From AP-15 sp963833745 (lineage in GTDB: Bacteria > Pseudomonadota > Alphaproteobacteria > ATCC43930 > CGMCC-115725): a DNA stretch of 64,000 nt. A program made the position numbers and the translations under genes. How positions within the stretch are numbered: the stretch's first letter is position 1; each line of letters begins with the position of its first letter. The notes under the pieces were generated by a model, which ran no database searches, had not been told where the DNA came from, and saw only the letters and a program-made list of their open reading frames with translations. The stretch is from assembly GCA_963833745.1 (NCBI GenBank), contig CAWHZD010000004.1:434001-498000 (forward strand). Reading direction: 5' to 3'. Shown piece by piece: positions 51,245 through 60,575 of the stretch.

Positions 51245-53079
51245 GCCGGCGTGGCCGGCCGATCACGCCAGGCCCACCGCCGCAAAGAGGCCAACTCAAG
51301 GACGAGCTTCGGTCGCTTCGGTCGCTTTCTCCTTATCTGTGGCCGCGCGAATCGGCCGAGCTGCGGCTGCGCGTCGTGCTCGCAGTCGGATTTTTGATCG
51401 CCGGCCGGCTCATCAACATTTCGGTCCCGTTCCTCTACAAGCACGCGGTCGATGCGCTCGCCCCAGGGAAGGCGGTCGTCGCCGTGCCGGTGGCGCTGGT
51501 TGTCGCCTACGGCATCGCGCGGGTCATGGCGCAGGGCTTCAACGAGCTGCGCAACGCCGCTTTTGCCAAGGTCACGCAGCGCGCGGTGCGCCGGCTGGCG
51601 CTGTCTGCCTTCCGCCATGTCCACGCGCTGGCGTTGCGCTTTCATCTCGAGCGCCGCACCGGCGGGCTGTCGCGGGCGATCGAGCGCGGCACTGCCGGCA
51701 TCGAGTTCCTGTTGTCCTTCCTGCCGTTCAACATCGTCCCGACCTTGTTCGAAATCCTGCTGGCCTGCGCAATCCTGTGGCGCCTCTACGACTGGCGTTT
51801 CGCCGCCATCACCCTGGCGACGATCGTGCTCTATATCGGGTTCACCTTTCTGGTGACCGATTGGCGGGTGCGCTTTCGCCGCGACATGAACGAGCGCAAC
51901 AGCGAAGCCAACACCAAGGCGATCGACAGCCTGTTGAACTTCGAGACCGTCAAATACTTCGCCAACGAGGAGCACGAGGCGCGGCGCTATGACGCCGCCT
52001 TGCGCGCCTATGAGCATGCCGCGGTCAAAAGCGAGACCACCTTGGCGGCGCTCAATCTCGGCCAGGGCGTAATCATCGCCGTTGGCCTCGTCGGGGTCAT
52101 GATCCTTGCCGGCAAAGGCGTCGCGGCACGCGTCATGACGGTCGGCGATTTCGTATTGGTCAATGCCTATCTGATCCAGCTCTACACACCGCTCAACTTT
52201 CTCGGCGTCGTCTATCGCAACATCAAGCAGTCGCTCGCCGATCTCGAACAGATGACGGCACTGATGGCGGTCGAGTCCGAGATCGAGGATCGGCCGGGCG
52301 CACCGGCATTGTCGGTCGGCGCAGGGGCGGTCGCCTTTTGCCATGTCGATTTCGGCTATGACGGCCGCCGCCCGATCCTGCTCGATGTCGATTTCCGGGT
52401 GCCCACCGGGGCCAAGGTCGCGATTGTCGGCCCGAGCGGGGCCGGCAAATCGACAATCGCGCGGCTTTTGTTCCGCTTTTGGGATGTCGGCGGCGGCGCC
52501 ATCGAAATCGACGGCCATGACATCCGCGAGGTGACGCAGGACAGCCTCAGACGGGCGATCGGGGTTGTGCCGCAGGACACCGTGCTGTTCAACGACACGA
52601 TTTTCTACAACATCGCCTATGGCTGGCCGGGCGCCTCGCGCGCCGCGGTAGAGGACGCGGCACGCCTCGCCCACATCCACGACTTTGTTGCATCGTTGCC
52701 GGACGGCTACGACACAATGGTCGGCGAGCGCGGCCTCAAACTGTCGGGCGGCGAAAAGCAGCGCGTTGCGATCGCCCGCGTCATATTAAAGGCGCCGAAG
52801 ATCCTGGTCTTCGACGAGGCCACCTCGGCGCTCGACACACGGACCGAGCGCGATATCCAGACAAACCTCGCCGAGGTGTCGGCCGACCACACGACCCTCG
52901 TCATCGCCCACCGGCTGTCGACGATTGTCGACGCCGACGAAATACTGGTGCTCGATCATGGGCGTATTGTCGAGCGCGGCGACCACGGCGAACTGCTGCG
53001 GCGGGATGGCATCTATGCCGATATGTGGAGGCGCCAGCAGGAAGCGGCGCAGCGCGAGGCGGTGCTGGCGCCGGCGTGA
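51241..53079 (+). CDS. Atm1/ABCB7-type ABC exporter, 612 aa
   Basis: GTG start at 51241, overlapping the MFS stop (GTGA). Six-span membrane domain with the Atm1 motif LLNFETVKYFANEEHE. NBD with Walker A GPSGAGKST, Q-loop VPQDTVLFNDT, signature LKLSGGEKQRVAIARV, Walker B ILVFDEATSALD and IAHRLSTI, all intact. Bacterial Atm1 relatives export glutathione-bound metals or persulfide species and matter in heavy-metal tolerance. The in-frame ORF upstream (50275) is a shadow of the MFS gene. Confidence 0.93.
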   Translation: MSRRGRPITPGPPPQRGQLKDELRSLRSLSPYLWPRESAELRLRVVLAVGFLIAGRLINISVPFLYKHAVDALAPGKAVVAVPVALVVAYGIARVMAQGFNELRNAAFAKVTQRAVRRLALSAFRHVHALALRFHLERRTGGLSRAIERGTAGIEFLLSFLPFNIVPTLFEILLACAILWRLYDWRFAAITLATIVLYIGFTFLVTDWRVRFRRDMNERNSEANTKAIDSLLNFETVKYFANEEHEARRYDAALRAYEHAAVKSETTLAALNLGQGVIIAVGLVGVMILAGKGVAARVMTVGDFVLVNAYLIQLYTPLNFLGVVYRNIKQSLADLEQMTALMAVESEIEDRPGAPALSVGAGAVAFCHVDFGYDGRRPILLDVDFRVPTGAKVAIVGPSGAGKSTIARLLFRFWDVGGGAIEIDGHDIREVTQDSLRRAIGVVPQDTVLFNDTIFYNIAYGWPGASRAAVEDAARLAHIHDFVASLPDGYDTMVGERGLKLSGGEKQRVAIARVILKAPKILVFDEATSALDTRTERDIQTNLAEVSADHTTLVIAHRLSTIVDADEILVLDHGRIVERGDHGELLRRDGIYADMWRRQQEAAQREAVLAPA

Positions 53080-53122
53080 CCCGCCGCAGCAGCAGCCGTA
53101 AGCCACACCGGCGGGGCGAAAA

Positions 53123-53542
53123 ATGGCGCGTATCTGCAAGGTGTTGATCGTCGAAAACGATGATTACATCCGCGAATTGCTGGGTGAAGTCTTCGACGAG
53201 GAGGGGTTTGTGTTTTCGAGTGTCGAGACCGGCCCGGAGATGGAAGACAAGCTCGACGAGGACGACTTCGACATCGTCATGATCGACATCACCCAGCCCG
53301 GCGACAAGGATGGGTTCGCCCTTGCCGAGATCGCTCATCGGCAGGGTTGCGGCGTTATCCTGACGACCGGCGATCACCGCCTCTCCGACCGCCTCGAGCA
53401 GAGCCGGCGTTTCTACCTGCTGAAGCCGTTCAGGATGCAAGACCTGGTGACTCTCGTCGATCAGATCCTGACAATGGCTTCGATGGAATGTGTCCGCCGC
53501 AAACGGCGTGACGGCTCATATTTCCCGTCGCGCGACGAGTGA
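53123..53542 (+). CDS. Single-domain response regulator receiver
   Basis: 139 residues. Phospho-acceptor Asp55 in IVMIDITQPG, acidic pair Asp13/Asp14 in ENDDYIRELL, Thr81/82 and Lys101 in FYLLKPFRM: a complete REC domain without an output domain. ATG follows GGGGCG. Its stop overlaps the start of the MeaB gene by 4 bases. No histidine kinase is nearby. Confidence 0.92.
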   Translation: MARICKVLIVENDDYIRELLGEVFDEEGFVFSSVETGPEMEDKLDEDDFDIVMIDITQPGDKDGFALAEIAHRQGCGVILTTGDHRLSDRLEQSRRFYLLKPFRMQDLVTLVDQILTMASMECVRRKRRDGSYFPSRDE

Positions 53543-54519
53543 CGGCGCTGCCATCCTTGGCAGAAGCGCTGCGGCGCAGCGACCGGCGGGCGCTCGCCCG
53601 CGCCATCACCCTCGTCGAATCGACCCACCCCGATCATCGCGCCGAAGCCGAACAGCTGCTCGCCGCGGTATTGCCGTACACCGGCAACAGCGTCCGGATC
53701 GGCATATCGGGGCCGCCGGGTGCCGGCAAATCGACCTTTATCGAACGCTTCGGCCTCGACGGCGTCACCCGCGGCTGCCACGTCGCGGTGCTCGCCGTCG
53801 ATCCGGGGTCGAAACGCGGCGGCGGTGCCATCCTCGCCGACAAGACGCGCATGGCCGAGCTGGCGCGCTCGCCACATGCTTTTATTCGCCCATCCTCGGC
53901 GGGCCTCAGTCACGGCGGCGTCGCGCGGCGCACGCGCGAGGCGATCCTGCTGTGCGAAGCGGCCGGGTTTGCCGCGGTCGTCGTTGAGAGCGTCGGGGTC
54001 GGCCAGTCCGAAACCGCAGTCGCCGAGATGACCGACATGTTCGTGCTGATCCTGGCGCCGGCGGCGGGCGACGAATTGCAGGGGATCAAGCGCGGCATCG
54101 TCGAGCTGGCCGATCTCATCCTCGTCAACAAAGCCGATGGCGAGCTTGCCGAGGCGGCGCAGCGCACCGCCGCCGATTACGCGAGCGCGACGCAGCTGAT
54201 CCGCCCGCCGCACCCGGAATGGGAGGTGCCGGTGCGCGCCATATCTGCGCTTGAAGGTAGAGGCGTCTACGAGGTCTGGGATGACGTCGCGCGCTTTCGC
54301 ACCGTGCTCGAAGCAACCGGCGGGTGGACGCGGCACCGCCATGACCAGGCGCGCGCCGCGCTGTGGTCGGAGATCGACAGCAGCCTGATCGAGCACTTCC
54401 GCGCCCGACCCTCCGTCGCCCGCCGCCTCGCGGAAATCGAAGCCGAGGTGGTCGCGGGTGTGCGCACCCCCGCCGACGGCGCCCGCGCATTGCTCGCGGC
54501 CTTCCTCGGCGAGGGCTGA
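53539..54519 (+). CDS. meaB: MeaB/ArgK-type G3E GTPase (methylmalonyl-CoA mutase chaperone)
   Basis: 326 residues from GTG 53539 (GTGA overlap with the response regulator). Walker A GPPGAGKST (58-66), LAVDPGSKRGGGAILADK, TRMAELARSPHAFIRPS, VESVGVGQSE and the guanine motif NKAD. MeaB protects and loads adenosylcobalamin mutases. The mutase genes are not in the window. The usual DPSSxxTGGS motif reads DPGSKRGGGA here, a mild variation. Confidence 0.9.
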   Translation: MTALPSLAEALRRSDRRALARAITLVESTHPDHRAEAEQLLAAVLPYTGNSVRIGISGPPGAGKSTFIERFGLDGVTRGCHVAVLAVDPGSKRGGGAILADKTRMAELARSPHAFIRPSSAGLSHGGVARRTREAILLCEAAGFAAVVVESVGVGQSETAVAEMTDMFVLILAPAAGDELQGIKRGIVELADLILVNKADGELAEAAQRTAADYASATQLIRPPHPEWEVPVRAISALEGRGVYEVWDDVARFRTVLEATGGWTRHRHDQARAALWSEIDSSLIEHFRARPSVARRLAEIEAEVVAGVRTPADGARALLAAFLGEG

Positions 54520-54626
54520 CCTGCCGCATTTCCCGAGCCTTGAGCGCCGGAGACGAGCGTCTCGGGTGGCCTGCGCGGCCGTCGCGCTGGCGCAGGTGTT
54601 CGGACAACCCCAGGGGTGCGGCGCGG

Positions 54627-55439
54627 TCAACCCGGGGTGACCTCCTCGGTCACGACCTTGAAGCCGGCAAGCGTATTTGGGCCGAAGGTCGTGCTGATCG
54701 CGACGTCGGCCGCGTCGCGTCCCCGCGCCATCAAGATGCGGCCGATCCGCGGCTGGTTGTGGCGCGCGTCGAACGTGTGCCAGGCGCCGCCGAGATAAAC
54801 CTCGATCCAGGCCGAAAAATCCATCGGCGCCGGGTCCGGCGGCACCCCAATGTCCCCCAAATAGCCGGTGCAATACCGCGCCGGGATGTTCATGCTGCGG
54901 CAGAAAGCGATTGCCAAATGGGCGAAATCCCGGCACACGCCGAGGCGCTCATGCTGTGCCTCCAGAGCGGTCCGGGTCGGCCGGGCGTGCTCGTAGCCAA
55001 AGCACAGGCGCTGATGGACATAATCGCAGATGGCCTGGACGCGCGGCCATCCGGGGACGGTCTGGCCGAACAGACCCCACGCCGCGTCGGACAGGTGCTC
55101 GGTCTCGCAGTAGCGGCTGGACAGCAGGAACACCAAGACCCCGTCGGGCAGCTCTTCAACCGGATGTTGGACTGCGCCGGCGGCGACCGCATCCGGTTCG
55201 CCGAGGTCCCTGACTGCGCCGTCCGCGGACAGCTGGATTTGCCCGCTCGGCGCCAGAATTCGGGTGCATTGATTGCCGAAGGCGTCCTGGTATTGGCGGA
55301 TCGGGACTTCCGGCTCGGCAACCATGCGGTCCGGTACGAGCAGGTCCGGCGCCCGGCTCGGGTGGATGTTCAGCATCAGCAGCATCGGCGTCGGCTGAGG
55401 GCAATCGTAAGTCAGCTCGTAGCCGATCCGGATGTGCAT
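54627..55439 (-). CDS. Transglutaminase-like protease-fold protein, 270 aa
   Basis: ATG at 55439 (MHIRIGYELTYDC) with GGGGAG before it; the longer ORF is unsupported. The N-terminal part matches the bacterial transglutaminase N-domain. The catalytic triad region is GVCRDFAHLAIAFC (Cys), AWHTFDARHNQ (His/Asp). No signal peptide. The family usually acts as Cys peptidase or amidase. Convergent with meaB. Confidence 0.88.
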   Translation of the reverse strand: MHIRIGYELTYDCPQPTPMLLMLNIHPSRAPDLLVPDRMVAEPEVPIRQYQDAFGNQCTRILAPSGQIQLSADGAVRDLGEPDAVAAGAVQHPVEELPDGVLVFLLSSRYCETEHLSDAAWGLFGQTVPGWPRVQAICDYVHQRLCFGYEHARPTRTALEAQHERLGVCRDFAHLAIAFCRSMNIPARYCTGYLGDIGVPPDPAPMDFSAWIEVYLGGAWHTFDARHNQPRIGRILMARGRDAADVAISTTFGPNTLAGFKVVTEEVTPG

Positions 55440-55787
55440 TTGGATCTCCCCGCGCGGAGTGGCCGATGATCGGTTCAACATCGGCGATGCAAAAACCGTC
55501 CCAAGGTTCCGCTGCCGCGACGCGCTCGCTCGCGGTGCGCTCGTCGATGATCTTTGAGCGGCGGCAGTCCTCCTTTCCGCCAGACGCCCTGAGGGCCGGG
55601 GGGATTCCGATCGAGCCGCGGTATCGAATAGCTCAATGGTCAGGAATTGGGCTTTGTGCACCCTATCGAGGCTTGCCGCCGGCAACGGTGTGCCGCTTGA
55701 TAGACCCGGCCGGCGACGAGGCTTCGGCTCGGCGCCTCCTCGGGGATCGGCGCGTCGGCGACCGCGCCGGGTCGCCGGGCTCCCCGG
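55440..55787. other. Intergenic region, about 350 bases
   Basis: No gene supported; the plus-strand ORF 55466-55852 is a composition shadow. It contains promoter sequence for the transglutaminase gene. No repeat or terminator identified. Confidence 0.4.
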
Positions 55788-56129
55788 TCACGTCGGCCGG
55801 CGCTCTTTGGCGCGACGGGCGCGCGACGCTGCCGGCGATTTTACGGCGTTGAGGCGCCTGCGGTTGGCGCGCATCTTCCGTCGATAAAGTGCCACGGTCC
55901 GTGACGGAATCTCTGCGGCATGGCCGGTCAGCGCGGCCGTCGTTGCCATGTGCTGGGCCTCGAGTGCCACGGACATCTTTTCCGCCACCATGCGGTTCAT
56001 CTCGGCCGAGGCCGCCACGCCGCCACCCGCGAGCATGGAGAGGCGCAAGCCGATCACCTGCTGCGCTTCCAGGCTCGCCCGCCACATGTCGAACGGCAAG
56101 TACAGCCACGAAGGTTGTTTTTTCGGCAC
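55788..56129 (-). CDS. Phasin-like protein, 113 aa
   Basis: GTG at 56129 (VPKKQPSWLYLPFDMWRASL) with AAGGGG upstream. Amphipathic helices follow: EAQQVIGLRLSMLAGGGVAA, then EMNRMVAEKMSVALEAQHMA, and a strongly basic C-terminus rich in Arg/Lys. The layout resembles the short alphaproteobacterial phasin-type proteins. Exact function unknown. Confidence 0.6.
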   Translation of the reverse strand: MPKKQPSWLYLPFDMWRASLEAQQVIGLRLSMLAGGGVAASAEMNRMVAEKMSVALEAQHMATTAALTGHAAEIPSRTVALYRRKMRANRRRLNAVKSPAASRARRAKERRPT

Positions 56130-56223
56130 CCTAAACCCCTTTGAACGACGGCTTATTGGTGTGATGTCAGTTGGGCGAAATGCTCCGCGCTTCCAAGCGA
56201 AATTCTCTACATCGCTGGTGTGC

Positions 56224-56685
56224 TCAAGCGGGTGGGTCATCCTCGGTGAGCATCGCCATCTCGACGTGCGCGACGCCGAAATCGTCATGCGCTGCCGCCG
56301 TCGCGGTAAAGCCGAGGCTTTGATAGAAGCCTTCGAGGTGGAGCTGGGCGCTGAGCACGATCGGCTGCCCCGGATATTGCTTTTGGCAGAACGACAACGC
56401 CACCGCCATCAGCTGGCGGCCGAGGCCTTGTCGGCGCACGTCAATGGCGACTGCGACTCGGCCGATCCTGACCTTTGCCGCAGCAGCGATCGGCGGCAGC
56501 AGGCGCAGACAGCCGGCAAGCATGCCGTCTGCCCGCAGCGACAAATGCCATGCCGACTGGTCTAGGCCGTCGAGATCCGGATAGGGCGAGCCCTGCTCGA
56601 CAACGAAAATCTGTTGGCGGAAGCGCAGCAGTTCATAGAGGGTGGCCGGCGACAACTCGTCGAAGCGCTGCCATTGGGTGGCCAT
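56224..56685 (-). CDS. GNAT family N-acetyltransferase (ElaA type)
   Basis: About 153 residues from ATG 56685; the longer ORF is antisense to the deacetylase gene. ElaA N-terminus (ELSPATLYELLRFRQQIFVV) with EQGSPYPDLDGLD, and the acetyl-CoA P-loop region VRRQGLGRQLMAVAL. Divergent from the deacetylase gene, with 42 bases between starts. Substrate unknown. Confidence 0.9.
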   Translation of the reverse strand: MATQWQRFDELSPATLYELLRFRQQIFVVEQGSPYPDLDGLDQSAWHLSLRADGMLAGCLRLLPPIAAAAKVRIGRVAVAIDVRRQGLGRQLMAVALSFCQKQYPGQPIVLSAQLHLEGFYQSLGFTATAAAHDDFGVAHVEMAMLTEDDPPA

Positions 56686-56727
56686 TTTTGGCAAGCTGGT
56701 CACGGTTACAACTCCCAGGATACAGCC

Positions 56728-57609
56728 ATGCAGCCGCAGGATTATGGGCCGTTTCCCTATCTTCCAATCAACGAACGGCCAAAGCTTAGCTGGCCGGATG
56801 GCGCGCGGATCGCGATCTGGGTGATCCCCAATATCGAATTCTTTCCGCTGACAAGGGGTATTCCGCCGCAACCCGGCGCGCCCGCCGGCAATCCGCCCTC
56901 GGTGCGCGCCTGGGCACAGCGCGACTACGGCAACCGGGTCGGCATCTGGCGGATCATGGACGTGCTGAGCAAGCATGGCATTCGCGCCAGCCCCACCCTG
57001 AACAGCGACATCTGCGACCATCATCCACAGATCGTCCGCGCCGCGGTCGAACTCGGATGGGAGATCCTCGGGCACAATCAGACAAACAGCGTGTGGCTCG
57101 ACGCGCTGAGCCCGCAGGAGGAGCGCGAAACCATCCGCCGCACCCTCTCCCGCATCGCTGAGATGACCGGCAAACAGCCGCTGGGCTGGCTCGGCAGCGG
57201 GCTCGCCGAGAGCTGGCACACGCTCGATTTCCTCGCCGATGAGGGCTGCCTCTACGTCGCCGACTGGGTCAACGACGACCAGCCTTACCTGATGGATGTC
57301 GGCGGCAAGCCCTTGGTCTCGATTCCGTACTCCTACGAGATCAACGACGCGCCGTTTATCGGCTACCGTAATGGCACGATCGACGAATTCGAAAAGGCGA
57401 TCCGCCGCCAATTCGACACGCTTTATGCGGAGGGCGCACAATCCGGCCGGGTCATGGCGATCTGCCTCCACCCTTATCTGATCGGTGTGCCGCACCGCAT
57501 CGCCGGTCTCGATGCCGCACTCGCCTATATCCGCGCCCATGACGGCGTGTGGTTTGCCACCGGCGAGGAGATCGTGCGCCACTGGCTGCAGTCGAACGCC
57601 ACCTTCTGA
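56728..57609 (+). CDS. Polysaccharide deacetylase family protein (PuuE-like), 293 aa
   Basis: ATG 56728 (MQPQDYGPFPYLPINERP) with CAGGA before it. NodB-like fold: NSDICDHHPQIV, GWEILGHNQTNSVW, and ICLHPYLIGVPHR. The metal site has Asp and two His. The pattern resembles allantoinase-like PuuE and other peptidoglycan/amide deacetylases. No purine-catabolism neighbours. Confidence 0.85.
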   Translation: MQPQDYGPFPYLPINERPKLSWPDGARIAIWVIPNIEFFPLTRGIPPQPGAPAGNPPSVRAWAQRDYGNRVGIWRIMDVLSKHGIRASPTLNSDICDHHPQIVRAAVELGWEILGHNQTNSVWLDALSPQEERETIRRTLSRIAEMTGKQPLGWLGSGLAESWHTLDFLADEGCLYVADWVNDDQPYLMDVGGKPLVSIPYSYEINDAPFIGYRNGTIDEFEKAIRRQFDTLYAEGAQSGRVMAICLHPYLIGVPHRIAGLDAALAYIRAHDGVWFATGEEIVRHWLQSNATF

Positions 57610-57714
57610 GCCGAGTACAGCGTCCCTGCGCCGCCGGAGCCGGGACCGTCCGGACGGCTTTCAGGCTCGGCGCCCGGGCAGCGCGCAAATTTCCGCGATC
57701 ATCGGCGGAAAGGG

Positions 57715-58146
57715 TCAGGCGCCGGCGATGAACGAGCGCAGCGAGTGTGCCTCGAACTCGATCTCGTCCAGCCGGCTCTTGACCAGATCGCCGATGCTGA
57801 CGATGCCAACGAGCCGGCCGTCGCGGACGACCGGCAGGTGACGGATGCGGCGGTTGGTCATTTCGGCCATCAGATCGGCGACGCTGTCGGAGGGATCGCA
57901 GGTCACCACCCGCCGGGTCATCGCCTCGGCGACATTCACCGACAACAGCGCGCTGCCTTGATCGGCAAGCCCGTGCACGATGTCGCGCTCGGAGATGATG
58001 CCGTCGACGCTCTCGCCGTCATCGCTGACGACGAGAGCGCCGACATTGCGGTCGCGCAGTGCTGCCAAAGCCGCAATGACAGTCTCGTCAGGCCGGATCG
58101 TCGCGACCGCCCGCCCTTTGCCACGCAGGATCGCTTCGACATTCAT
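57715..58146 (-). CDS. CBS-domain pair protein, 143 aa
   Basis: ATG 58146 (MNVEAILRGKGRAVATIRPD), with GAGGC upstream. Two CBS repeats: VGALVVSDDGESVDGIISER and IRHLPVVRDGRLVGIVSIGD. Stand-alone CBS pairs bind adenine nucleotides and act as energy sensors. 123 bases separate it from the next minus-strand gene (the phosphatase) upstream. Confidence 0.93.
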   Translation of the reverse strand: MNVEAILRGKGRAVATIRPDETVIAALAALRDRNVGALVVSDDGESVDGIISERDIVHGLADQGSALLSVNVAEAMTRRVVTCDPSDSVADLMAEMTNRRIRHLPVVRDGRLVGIVSIGDLVKSRLDEIEFEAHSLRSFIAGA

Positions 58147-58269
58147 GGCAGCCTCGCCGGGTTGCGGCGGCCGCGTATCGACCGCCAATCTCCGGGCGAA
58201 GGTAGGACAAAATGCCGCAGATCCGGAAGCGAATTTTGATGGCGGCCGGACCTCGGCCAGCCGCGGCCT

Positions 58270-59619
58270 TTACGGCTGATAGCGCAGTGCCAGGCAGGTG
58301 ATGTCGTCCGATTGCTCGGCGCCGCCGGCAAACCGCGCGGTGTCGGCGAGGACGTCGCCGACGATTTCGGCGGCGCGGCATCCACGCGCTTGTTCGAGCA
58401 CGCGCTCGAGGCGCTCGTTGCCATAACATTCGCCCTCGGGATTGAAGGCTTCGGTGACGCCGTCGCTGTACAGAAAAAGCCCGTCGCCCGGCATCAGCAC
58501 GCTTTCGCCGACCCGATGGAACCCGTTGGGGTCGATGCCGAATGGGATCCCCGTCGCCCGCAGCATCTCGCGCCCACCATTGGCATGCAGCAGGTAGGGC
58601 GGGTTGTGGCCGGCATTGCACCAGTGCAAGACCCCGTTCGCCAAGTCGAGCACACCGTAAAAGACCGTCACGAACATGCAGGCTTCGTTTTCGGTGGACA
58701 GCAGGCGGTTGGCGTCGCGCATTGCTCCGGCCATGTCGTCAGTACTGGCGACCGAGCGCAGCACCGTACGCGAGACCGCCATGAACAGCGCTGCCGGGAT
58801 GCCTTTGCCGGAGACATCGGCGACGGTGACCACAAGGCGTTTCTCTCCGACCAGGAAATAGTCGTAGAAATCGCCGCCAATATCGTGCGCCGGATGCATT
58901 TCGGCGTGCAGATCGACGGCGCGCGCCATCCCGTCATGCCTGAGCGGTCCGGGCAGGATCGACTTCTGGAGATCGGCGGCGGCCTCTATTTCGCGGCGGC
59001 GCTGCTGCTTGTCGCGAATCTCCGCCGCCATGTTGGCAAACACGCGGGCAAAACTGGCAAGCTCGCCCTGCTGATTGGTCAACTCGGTCAGCATTTCGGC
59101 GTCATATTCGTCGCGCGCCAATGCCCCGGCAGCGTAGGTCAAATAGGCGAGCGGCATGTTCATGCTGTGTAGGCGCCGGCCGAGCTCGCCGATCACGGCG
59201 AGCGGGATCGCCGGAAAATCCGCCGCCAGGCTGATCAAGGTGTCGCGGTCGACGCGCAAGGTAACGAGATCGGTGCGGGCAACGACAGTGGCGGTGCGCG
59301 GCATGTCGGTAAAGGCGCCGAGCTCGCCGATTGTGCGGTGCCGACCGATCGTCGCCATTGGGATGCGGCCGGTCGGGATCTCGACAAACACATCGGCCTC
59401 ACCTTCGAGGATCAGATAGGCGAAGTTGCCGGGATCGCCCTGGCGCATGATCGTGACGCCCGGCGCGAAGGTCGCCGAGCCGCAGCGCGCTGCGATCGCC
59501 CGCAGCGCTGCCTGGTCGAATTGCCTGAAGGTCGGGTCCAGCGCCAGGACTTCCACGATCTCCTCGACCGAGACCGGCGTCATCGCACCGGACGGCGCCG
59601 GCTGTGCTGTTTCTTCCAT
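58270..59619 (-). CDS. cNMP-binding domain / SpoIIE-type PP2C phosphatase, 449 aa
   Basis: ATG 59619 with GGAGGAAGC upstream. N-terminal cyclic-nucleotide-binding domain (~20-140; IMRQGDPGNFAYLILEGEAD and RTIGELGAFTDMPRTATVVA), a helical linker, then PP2C (DIGGDFYDYF, VADVSGKGIPAALFM, LYSDGVTEAFN, QSDDITCLAL) with all metal Asp residues. This couples a cyclic nucleotide signal to a Ser/Thr phosphatase, probably acting on an anti-sigma-antagonist system. The window also has two cyclase genes that might supply the ligand. Confidence 0.93.
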   Translation of the reverse strand: MEETAQPAPSGAMTPVSVEEIVEVLALDPTFRQFDQAALRAIAARCGSATFAPGVTIMRQGDPGNFAYLILEGEADVFVEIPTGRIPMATIGRHRTIGELGAFTDMPRTATVVARTDLVTLRVDRDTLISLAADFPAIPLAVIGELGRRLHSMNMPLAYLTYAAGALARDEYDAEMLTELTNQQGELASFARVFANMAAEIRDKQQRRREIEAAADLQKSILPGPLRHDGMARAVDLHAEMHPAHDIGGDFYDYFLVGEKRLVVTVADVSGKGIPAALFMAVSRTVLRSVASTDDMAGAMRDANRLLSTENEACMFVTVFYGVLDLANGVLHWCNAGHNPPYLLHANGGREMLRATGIPFGIDPNGFHRVGESVLMPGDGLFLYSDGVTEAFNPEGECYGNERLERVLEQARGCRAAEIVGDVLADTARFAGGAEQSDDITCLALRYQP

Positions 59620-59798
59620 CGCCGCTTCCTCCGATCGATCAGGCCAGCTTTCCCGCCTTCTACGTCGCTTGGCTTTGCCGGGATAGCAAGCGCCGACCGC
59701 TCGAGCGCGGCACGGGTAGACCACGGCGGCAATGACCCTGATACTGGGACGAGGGATGCCCTCGTCATGAGGAATCCCGGCTGCCGGGAGGAAAGAGG

Positions 59799-60575
59799 AT
59801 GGCGGGGATCGAAATCGGACAATATGCGCTCGACGGCTCGATTGCCGGCGTGGGTCCGCCCTTGCTGTTCCTCCACGGCGGCGACTACGTCGCGCAGAAT
59901 GCGAGCTTTCTCGATCGGCTGGTGCGGCGCTGGCAGGTCACGGCGCCGCGGCACCCGGGCTTTGGCCGTTCCGAGCGGCCGGACGGGTTCCGCACGATCC
60001 ACGATCTCGCCTGTCTCTACCTCGACTGGCTCGATCGGCAGGGTCCGGCCAAAGCCGTGCTGGTCGGCTCGTCGTTTGGCGGGTGGATCGCGCTCGAGAT
60101 CTGCGTGCGATCGGTCGAAAAAATCGCCGCGCTGGTGCTGATCGACTCGCTGGGGCTGAAATTCGGCGGACGCGAAGAACGCGACATCGCCGACATCCAC
60201 GCCTTGCCCGAAGACGAAGTGCGGCGGCGGACCTTTTTCGACCCCGCGCGGGTGCTGCCCGACTACGGCGCGCTCGGCGACGGGGAGCTGACGGCGATCG
60301 TCCGCGACCGCCAGGCAGCGGCGCTCTACGGCTGGCGGCCCTACATGCACAACCCCGGACTGCACCAATGGCTGCACCGGGTAACCGTGCCGACCCTCGT
60401 TCTGTGGGGCGACGGCGACGGCATCGTCACGCCCGGTTACGGCGAAAAGCTGTGCGGCGCATTGCCGAACGGCAAATTCGAACGAATCGCGCGAGCCGGG
60501 CATTACCCGCAGATCGAGCGCCCCGACGCGGTCGCCGATCGGATCGAAGCTTTCGCGCAGGAGAACCGGCGATGA
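59799..60575 (+). CDS. Alpha/beta hydrolase, 258 aa
   Basis: Nucleophile elbow GSSFGG, oxyanion FLHGGDY, acid in LWGDGDGIV and His in AGHYPQIE. Cytoplasmic. Stop overlaps the ATG of the flavin monooxygenase (ATGA), indicating one operon and translational coupling. Together they may open or hydrolyse a ring or ester product. Confidence 0.92.
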   Translation: MAGIEIGQYALDGSIAGVGPPLLFLHGGDYVAQNASFLDRLVRRWQVTAPRHPGFGRSERPDGFRTIHDLACLYLDWLDRQGPAKAVLVGSSFGGWIALEICVRSVEKIAALVLIDSLGLKFGGREERDIADIHALPEDEVRRRTFFDPARVLPDYGALGDGELTAIVRDRQAAALYGWRPYMHNPGLHQWLHRVTVPTLVLWGDGDGIVTPGYGEKLCGALPNGKFERIARAGHYPQIERPDAVADRIEAFAQENRR

